This document shows positions 56,756-64,000 of a stretch of DNA of 64,000 bases, piece by piece. The DNA comes from Klebsormidium nitens (lineage: Eukaryota > Streptophyta > Klebsormidiophyceae > Klebsormidiales > Klebsormidiaceae): contig DF237249.1 in the NCBI GenBank assembly GCA_000708835.1, positions 1-64,000 of the forward strand. The letters are read 5' to 3'. Within the stretch, counting starts at the first letter, position 1; the number at the start of each line of letters is the position of its first letter. Made by a program: the position numbers and the translations under genes. The notes below the pieces were generated by a model. That model did no database searches. It was not told the DNA's origin and worked only from the letters and a program-made list of their open reading frames with translations.

Positions 56756-59135
56756 ATGACGGCGTCAAGAGGGTGTCTTACCAGCATTTCGGCCCTGCTT
56801 CTCGTGATGGGCGCCAAGAACCAGGTGAGTCCAAGATGAGGTTTGCAATTTGATGGGTTCAGTGACGGTCGAAGTTCTCAGAAGTTTCTAAATCTTGTAA
56901 AGCAGATGGTATAGGGAAGGTCCGCTACAGGCCAGATGGTAGCAGCTTACAGCGGGTGTGTATCTATCTGATGCCTGTTTCGAACCCTCACTTTCTTCTG
57001 CCTTGAGACTATTATATTGCTTTGAATGTTCTAAGGACAATTGTATAGCAGTCCGAGCACAGCTTACGTTGCAATCTGAACCGATTTATGTCAACGAGGG
57101 AATCGTGTAATTACATCTCTTTATCTCGATTTTGTCCTGTCGGTGCTAGGCGTCCGGAAACTCGCTCCAGGCCCTGGCGAGCGAGCGCAATTCCGGTGTC
57201 CGGAACAGTTCCGCTGTTCCGCGCAAGCTCCTCCAAACCCCCGCTCCAGGTGCGTTGCTTGGATTGCACCGGAGATGCATTCAAAGCGTTGTAAGGAGAA
57301 AAGTGAACGGCTGGTTTATCAGTTTAAGCTCAGCTAAGCAGGCTTTTCGAGAACCCGAGAACATAAAGCTCAGGGAAGAAAGGAACAGGCTCGAGTGGGA
57401 CCAGGCTGGGCAAAGGAAAATTCCAGATAAGATGCTGGGAAGAAACTATTCGGTTTTCTCACGTGGCCCGCTCCAAATACCTTGAGCACCGAGCGTGCGA
57501 TCGAGACTATTGCTTGGTTCTCACTGCACCTAACTTCAGCCCCCTTCCCTTAGTGAATGGAGCCTGCGTTTTGCATTGCTCAACAGAATGAGTGTAGAAT
57601 GTCTTACTCCGCTAATCTTAGTGCCCTGGTGCATAGCCTACCGTCCTTGCTAACGTCTGTAGTGTTCTCGTCAGCCTATGACTTCAAGATCCAAACTGTA
57701 ATACTGCGTAAGATCTCTTTCGAAGATTCTTTTATTTCCCCAGGTTCATCCCCTTTCTGCCCCGCCAACTTCATTCTCTGTACTTTCCTCGACATCCCAT
57801 TGGGAATTCCACGACCGCCGCCCCTGTGTTGCCGGGCCTCAATCTGCCCAGTCCCCAGGGGCAACCTCGTGCAGTGCGTCTTAGTGTCAAGCCCTCGCAC
57901 AGCTCCACCTGTTATCCCGACCACTCCGTCGCTTGCTCCGACGACCCCCACCCCAACCCCGGCGGCCTCTGCCCTCACCCCGGTCATACCGGTCCCGACC
58001 CCGACCACCCCGTCCCTAACCCCGGTTATTGTCCCTACTAACTCCGCCCCAATTTCGACCACCCCGGTCGTCCCGGCCCGCACCTCGACCGCCCCTAACC
58101 CTACCCCAACCACCCCCGCCCTTACCCCGGTCATACCGGCCCCGACTACCCCCGCCCTCACTTCGATCGCCCCTACCCCCATCCCGACTCGGACTACCCC
58201 TGCCATGACTCCGACTTCCCCTGCCCCAACCTCAACCACTCCTGTCCCTTCCCCGACCAGTTCCGCAACAACTCCGACCATTCCGGCGCTTATCTTGACT
58301 ACGTCCCCTACCCCTACCCCGACCATCCCAGCCCTTACCCCGACTACCCCTGGCTCCACCCCGACCATCCCGGCCATTTCTCTGCTCCCCGGTTTCCCAG
58401 CCTCGACCACTCCGAGAGCCACTCCGACCGTTATCCCTGCCGAAGGACCCGCCGTTCGACCGCCCCCAGTGGAGGTACTCGCAGGTACTTCCGCTGGAGG
58501 TTCCGCCAGTCCTGTTGAAGAAGGCCGGATTATCAAAGAGTTGCCACGAAACTGCGGCATTCAGTTTGCGTCCACGCGGGTCCGGGGGAAGGGGGATGAA
58601 TCGTGCTTGTTTTGACGTAGGGAGACCGAACGTAGTCGTGCTATTTTCTGTACTTGGGCTCCGTTTTGAAGCTTTAGAAATCCTTGTTCTGTCTGTCGAC
58701 TGACTTCACGTCGCCGAGGTAAACGCTGTTGACGTAACGGGAGTGCATCTGCTTTCGAGCACGCAAAAAACGACAAAACAGAATGGACGTACGTGCGGGG
58801 TGGATCAACAGCTCCTACTTTCAGGGGAGGCAGCAGCGATTGTTGTTGGGAGTCTCGCTTGCATGAACCAGATTTGCTTGACCCGCATCGCTTCCGTGCT
58901 TTCCCGCAGTATAGCTAACACGCCTCTCTTATGGCTGAGTGCAGGTAGTCCAACGTGCCTCAATAGTGGTCCCGCAGGAACGAAGTTCACCGGTGAATGC
59001 CCTAGTTCCTCGAACACAGATGTGCTGTGCTGCTCATTCATCGGCCCTTATTGCCCGGCCGATCCCCTTGACGTAGAATTTGAAGTCGACCTCGGATTTT
59101 GCATCTTTTTCCCGCGTAAAATGATCCGGCCGTAG
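56756..59135 (+). CDS. Secreted mucin/HRGP-like protein with two Cys modules
   Basis: Exons 56756-56824, 57150-57249, 57744-58484 and 58945-59135, 1101 nt for 366 residues; all phases agree. The first exon has a short hydrophobic segment (LTSISALLLVMG), a weak signal peptide; an in-frame ATG at 56519 offers a longer start. Exon 2 ends RKLLQTPAP, the kind of pro-segment seen in secreted algal proteins. Exon 3 opens with a six-Cys module (C-C-CC-C-C: SSPFC, FILC, PLCC, SIC, LVQC), followed by ~190 residues of Thr/Pro/Ala/Ser repeats (TTPALTPVIPAP, PTPTPTIPALTPTTP), typical of O-glycosylated, proline-hydroxylated wall proteins. Exon 4 holds a second module with the same C-C-CC-C-C order (SPTC, GEC, VLCC, PYC, GFC) and the stop. 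If the exon 3 donor is not used, the frame runs to a stop at 58613-58615 without the second module. No named family. Confidence 0.72.
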
Positions 59136-60547
59136 TAGCCGCCATGTAATCCAGCTCCTGGCTCCTTTACACTGGGTCGATTATTGTGGAGCGCTGTCTT
59201 TCATTACAATCGCTAAATCAGAAAAGAATATGGATGTCGTGCGACTGATTGGAGTCAGGATACAGGCGCTAGCAAACGTTCTTCAAATAGAACAGGTTCG
59301 AGATTATAGAAACTTCCCAAGGCACTTAGAATTGGAGTTTGGCTGGCCAACGTGTCTAGTCTAAGTAAGAGTTTAAGCGGGCCTGTGCAAAGCCGCCCGG
59401 ATCCAGAGAGTAAGCTAGCTTCGATAGGCAAAAGCGACAGACCTCTTTTCGGACACCACGTAGTTGTGAGGACAAGAATATATATGCAACCCATGTACTA
59501 AGAGGATTCGTGTCTTGGCACAGCAACCATACCGTCAGAGAGGTCTTTGACGGCGCCGGAAAAGTGTGCTTGCAGAGCCACAAAAGGATGCTTTGAGTCA
59601 AAAGCTTTCCATTCTTGAAACATTTCTCTTTTTAGAAGGTTTGGATTGATCAAATAGCAGGCAGAATAAATCTGCAGGTGTGAATATCTGAGACAAGAGG
59701 CTTGCATCAAGCGATCTTATGAATAATGTACAAATCTCTCAGGAGTTGAATCTCGTCCGTAGCTGACCCATAAGCTTGTTGGACAAGTAAATAAGAATAC
59801 GTTTCATGAAGATAAGTATATGCGTTATCCTTATGAAGTATACAGCTAGCACTGGAAAAGAAATGAAGTTCATTACTTCTGCTCGCGAGCATGGAGCATC
59901 ACGATCGATGCACGGATGCGGGAAATCAATTTAAGATGAATAATCCTCGTTGAGGGAGGTCTAACTACTCGAGAAACCCCAGGCAAACCGAATATGAAGA
60001 AAGTGACTGAACAAGGTTGACACAAATTCGGATTCATACGGATCAATTGAAAGGGTCGATGAATCGATTACACTCAGGCGGTGAGAGTGGCTGTTCCAAG
60101 TTGAGTTGGTAATCCTTAACGTACAGTTTCTACTTGGTAGCTGGCATGCAGCTGGTAATTAGCCCTCCTAACTAAAATGTTTGTTCGTTGCATGATCCTC
60201 TACGGGGTAATGCACGCGAATGCGGCAAGGCCGTTGAAATTTAATTTAGCTTACGTTAGAAGTACGTCTGATCAAAGCGAGCTCTTTGTGCTACTCTACT
60301 TCAACCACCCTCCACTCAGTCACTACAAATTCCTTCCAAGTCTTCATAGTTATATGGATCACTCATAGCCGGTCGGCAGCGGCTTTATGAACATTCTGAA
60401 GCCCCGCTTTCTCCATTTACAACCGCTGATTTACTCATAACACACAGTGACCGTGGGCTAAAATGCATTGATTGTGGGCGAACTTGGCAGACTCGTCTTG
60501 GGCCCTAATTAAGAGCTCCTCTTGAACCCCTCTCTTAATATACATTC
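59136..60547. other. Intergenic between convergent genes
   Basis: AT-rich, no supported exon; the short minus-strand frames (59255-59892) have no family features. It holds the two opposed 3' UTRs. Confidence 0.5.
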
Positions 60548-63500
60548 CTAGATGAAGCACACAAGCCCCCCGCTGCGCATGTTCTTGCACGACAGCTCGC
60601 CATCCACCGTCCATTCCGTCTCATCGACGGCCGAGAGGCCCAGCAGCTTGCGCGCGATGACGTTGATCTTGGAGAAGGCGCCGGCGCTCATGGGCCTGAA
60701 GCGCTTGTACGCGAAGTCGGTGCTGAGCAGGGATGACGTCATGTAGTCGACGTCCTTGCCCTCGACGACGTCAGCCTCGTCGAACTTGACGGCCGCGGCC
60801 TTGAGCGCCTCGGCGCGGTGCGCGGCGAACGTCTGACCCAGCGCGCCGTGGACGGTGCCTGCGAGAAGGAAGAACTAGACAGGGTGAGAAAACAGGACGA
60901 AAGAGCTAAAAGCAAAGGTCTGGCAGAGCGCGATTGAAATGTGCGTGAAGGATTGACATCGGGTGAGAGGAGAGGGAAAACACTTTGTGCTCAAAGCGAA
61001 GGTTTGGCCGAGCGCGCCTGCAAAAAGATAGCATATGCTTGAAGAAGAGCTATGATTTCAGAAGCTAGAATAAATGATACGAAAGGGCGGAAACGTTGTC
61101 CCAGCGTGCCGTGGAACCAAGGGTGAAATAGAGAGGGGGAGAAGCGAGCAAGGGAGGTTCATGCGGAGGGCGCGAGACTGAAGAGCAGGGTTGGATACCA
61201 CGGTGGCAGAAACAAGCCAAAGTTTCCAGACGACGAAAAGGTGAGCCAAATGCGAGGAGTTTGGAATGCATGATTCTGGAGGCCACAGAAACTAATCTTG
61301 AATACCAATAGAGGGCGAGCCGGCAAAGAATGCTCCATGGACGTATAAAAGCAGACAGATACGGATACAATTCGAGCGGACCAACTCTTGATACAAAAGC
61401 ATGACAAGTTCTGCGTTGACTGGGACCAGCAGCGTCACGGCCTTTTTATAGTCAAGTTTGACCGGCGTGACGTCTTCGGAGTACCGGAACACAAGCATGA
61501 CAAGCACCGTCTCCCGAGAACTGGCACGCTGACGGTCCAGCCGCTGACGCACCGGTGACGTTAAGCTTGCTGATCCCGATGTCGATGTGGTTGCCCGCGG
61601 GGTGCTCGTGCGCCGCTGCCGTCACGATGACGTCAATGTGCTCGCGGATGCTGACGCGGAACGAGTAGGCGAACGGCGCGACTTTGATGGTGAGCCCTTC
61701 GTCTTCGAAGAGGGCCGCCTCCTGATTCAAGACGGAGGCGAGGAAGGACTCCGGGCGCAGCTCCTGGCCGTCGATCTGAATGACGAACGGCACGGATTCG
61801 GTGAAGGCGGCGGAGCCCTGCAGAGGGGAGGAAGGAGTCCTGTCAGCTGTGCAGGCAGGGATGACGCCAAACAAATCATCGGGGGAAACTTTTGTCGGTC
61901 GGAAAAGAAAGCCGCGAGTTGGCTTTTAAGCAATTGTTTTTGCCCTTTCAAATTAGCAGGAGGAATGGACTTTCTTGACACCCGCGAGGCCATGCAAGTC
62001 AGGTCGCACCAAAGTCACTGGCAAGACGCCTGCGCGAGCCAGCTATACCCACGACAGTCTTCCTTTTCCGCCCCAACCTTTGATACGCACCGGCTTTGAG
62101 CGAAGGGTCATCAATATGGCCGTTAAAGTTCGCACGATGGAAGTCGATTATGTTTGCGGGCCTGTACACGAAGTTGGCCTTTCTTACAATTCAAAAACCC
62201 ATAATGCAGGTGATGAGAGGAGCTCGAGGCAGCTTACCTCCTTGACGGTAAAGGTGGCGGAACGAACGCCGCCGTTTTCGGCCCACATAAAGCCGAGGGC
62301 GGACATCCAGGTGCCGTCGAAGCCGGTCTCGAGTCCGTCCTGGCCGATGAAGTGGGCGTTCATGGTTAGGCCTTGGTCGGTGATCAGGTTGAAGTCTCTG
62401 TCTGTGGGGCAAAAAGAGTGGGGTTAGTAGAGACGTACCGATTGCTGAAGACAGCTCACTCCAGTCGAGCTTAAACCTTGCTCAAGCGACTGATACTACT
62501 GCAAAGACTCATCTCAGACCGGTGCCCAAAAACTGCCGAGAAATCTTTTCACTGGGATATTTACTAGTGGTAGAACGTCATTTTGAGCCAGATTCAGAAG
62601 AGGACTTCTTTGCTGTTCAACACAGACTGATAATCGAGGGTTAATGTGAAAGAGCAAGGGGCTTACCAGGCAGGCCGTGGAAGTCGTAATGGATACCGAA
62701 AGCGCCGCGGAAGTGGGGGTCTGTCGGGAGAAGAAGGACACTTCAGAATCTTCAAGTCAGGCCAATGCTGCAGCAGATTGGAAGCCAACGAAGACAATCC
62801 TGGGTCAAACTTGTACACAGAATATGCATGCACATCACAGAAAGCTCCTTCAGAACTTCCGCTCATGAACTCGAGGGCCTAAAGAAGATGAGAAGAGGGC
62901 CCGGAGAAGATGAGAATTCCTTCAACTGACAATGTTGACCAATTGCCAAGCCCAGGGGAGTAACTGAAAACTGGACACTCCAAATAAAGCTTGACAAGAC
63001 AAAGCAGTCCTCACACCCTCACCCATAAAATAAAGACAAGCCACAGGAACCCTACGACTCTAGTGTTTCCCACCCCATTTCCGGCCGGACAAGGGGCAGT
63101 AGTACCTCCAACCACTAAACTTCGAGCGGCACAGTCTTCCTAATCCGCAGAGAAAGAGCAAACTGACTCACCGGCGCAAGCGCCAGTCGATTGCAGCTCG
63201 TCCGCCTTTGCCTTGGCGTTATCCTTGGGGGGGCCACACAGGCAGAACGTCTTAATGTTGCCTTTTCCCTCCTCCTTGCACGCCAACGTGCAGCAGTCGT
63301 CAATCCTTTGGCCCACGCCGTTCTTGCAGTCGCCGCAGGTGACGTACGCGTAGGCCTTCGCGCATGTGTCGACGCTATGGCCCTGCAGAGACAGGAGGCC
63401 TCACAATGTGAACCATTCGTTCAAAAGTTCGGCCGGTGGTTCAAGCGTTTTGTTCAGTCGATTGGCTCTTGGGAAAGGCGGAGGGAAAGGGGCTCGAGCT

Positions 63501-63986
63501 GGAGTCTACTTAAGACACACAGGTCTGACACTCTTGCAGCTATGGATGACAGCTGTCAAGCCTAAAAACAGGACCAGTCAGGAACCTGCAAGACTCTGCA
63601 CCCGACTGGTATTGGACCCCAAATCAATGAATCAGCGACCGTGGTGTTTGCCGACATTTCAGATGGCAGAAGGTCGTAACTACTGAAGAGAATGATCAAG
63701 CCTCTGAAGCAGCTGTGTCTCTGCTAGTTTCAGCGAGTGACTCGAACCTTCAAAGTGAAGTGCTCAAGCTAGAGAACGAGCAGAGAACTAGAGCTGGAAG
63801 ATCCGCTTGATAAGCACTTCAGTCGCGCCGGCTCACCTGGATGTAAGTTGGGTCCCCATTGAGAGTGGCCACACCGCCCTTGTCGCAGTCGTTAGTTCCC
63901 TTCTTGCAAATCTCGCAGTCGTTGGCAAAGGCAGAGACCGCGAAGAGAGAAAGGAGGAGCGCGGCGGTGAGAAGGCGGGGAGCCAT
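60548..63986 (-). CDS. Secreted root-cap / LEA-related domain protein
   Basis: Minus-strand exons: 63986-63837, 63382-63172, 62720-62667, 62401-62238, 61817-61553 and 60858-60548, 1155 nt for 384 residues, all GT-AG and in phase. MAPRLLTAALLLSLFAVSAFA is a clear signal peptide. A Cys-rich N-terminal region follows (CEICKKG, CGDCKNG, DDCCTLAC, FCLCGPP). Then the hallmark DPHFRGAFGIHYDFHGLP (one 54-nt exon), DRDFNLITDQGLTMNAHFIG, and a beta-rich domain (IDVIVTAAAHEH, IDIGISKLNVTG) ending with CKNMRSGGLVCFI. The DPHFxG...(Y/F)DFxG ... LITD ... NAHF order is that of the plant root-cap (LEA-related) family, distantly like vWD modules. Probably extracellular, in mucilage or wall; molecular activity unknown. 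Confidence 0.9.
60905..61130. repeat. Three decayed copies of the root-cap exon 6 edge
   Basis: The true edge on the plus strand (60826-60868) reads AACGTCTGACCCAGCGCGCC then GTGGACGGTGCCTGCGAGAAGG. Related blocks lie in the upstream intron at 60913-60952 (AAAGGTCTGGCAGAGCGCG ... GTGCGTGAAGG), 60998-61029 (AAGGTTTGGCCGAGCGCGCC) and 61090-61127 (AACGTTGTCCCAGCGTGCC then GTGGAACC). Confidence 0.7.
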
Positions 63987-64000
63987 GGTGACAGCTGGCG

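Noticed and set aside
57676-58560. 294-codon minus-strand Val/Gly-rich frame
   Set aside because: Mirror image of the Thr/Pro repeat of the plus-strand mucin-like gene; repeat codons keep the complement open.

Overview
This window is nuclear DNA from a plant-lineage eukaryote, most likely a streptophyte (charophyte) green alga. Almost every gene is broken into short exons by GT-AG introns. Several genes are plant-type: an HD2/HDT histone deacetylase, a chloroplast-type GNAT acetyltransferase, a nuclear copy of the bacterial-type RsmG methyltransferase, a root-cap/LEA-like secreted protein, and cytochrome b5 with its reductase. The proton ATPase resembles the algal P3A type and lacks the land-plant 14-3-3 tail. 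The organism assignment is inference; every exon model was built by hand from reading frames, splice signals and phase.

Layout: cytochrome b5 (-, 347-2051) and a GNAT acetyltransferase (+, 2597-5623) are divergent. An HD2-type histone deacetylase follows (+, 6769-13852), then an intronless multi-pass membrane protein (-, 16591-18189). From 18.2 to 23.6 kb I find no gene, but there is a foldback element with 19-bp perfect terminal inverted repeats. A 15-exon P3A proton ATPase fills 23613-33944 (-). After a gap with a second inverted-repeat element come RsmG (+, 36332-39622), a mitochondrial carrier (-, 41229-44651), NADH-cytochrome b5 reductase (+, 45572-51189), two secreted proteins of unknown function (+, 53278-55009 and +, 56756-59135) and a root-cap-domain secreted protein (-, 60548-63986).

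The main discovery is about exon duplication. Cytochrome b5 has two alternative last exons: one adds an ER membrane anchor, the other ends without one, and both supply the second haem ligand. The histone deacetylase has three consecutive versions of exon 2. All have the same phase, which makes them mutually exclusive, and one replaces the conserved catalytic-region His with Gln. In addition, introns of the ATPase and root-cap genes carry decayed tandem copies of neighbouring exon edges ('exon echoes'), often with a recognisable splice site. I propose that local duplication across exon boundaries recurs in this genome, and that the two live alternative-exon sets are its successful products.

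Functional links: cytochrome b5 and its reductase are redox partners at the ER (lipid desaturation and hydroxylation). GNAT and RsmG are probably plastid enzymes, the proton ATPase energises the plasma membrane, and the three secreted proteins are likely wall or extracellular proteins. The palindrome TGACGTCA (bZIP site) occurs at least 14 times in the window, about one being expected by chance.
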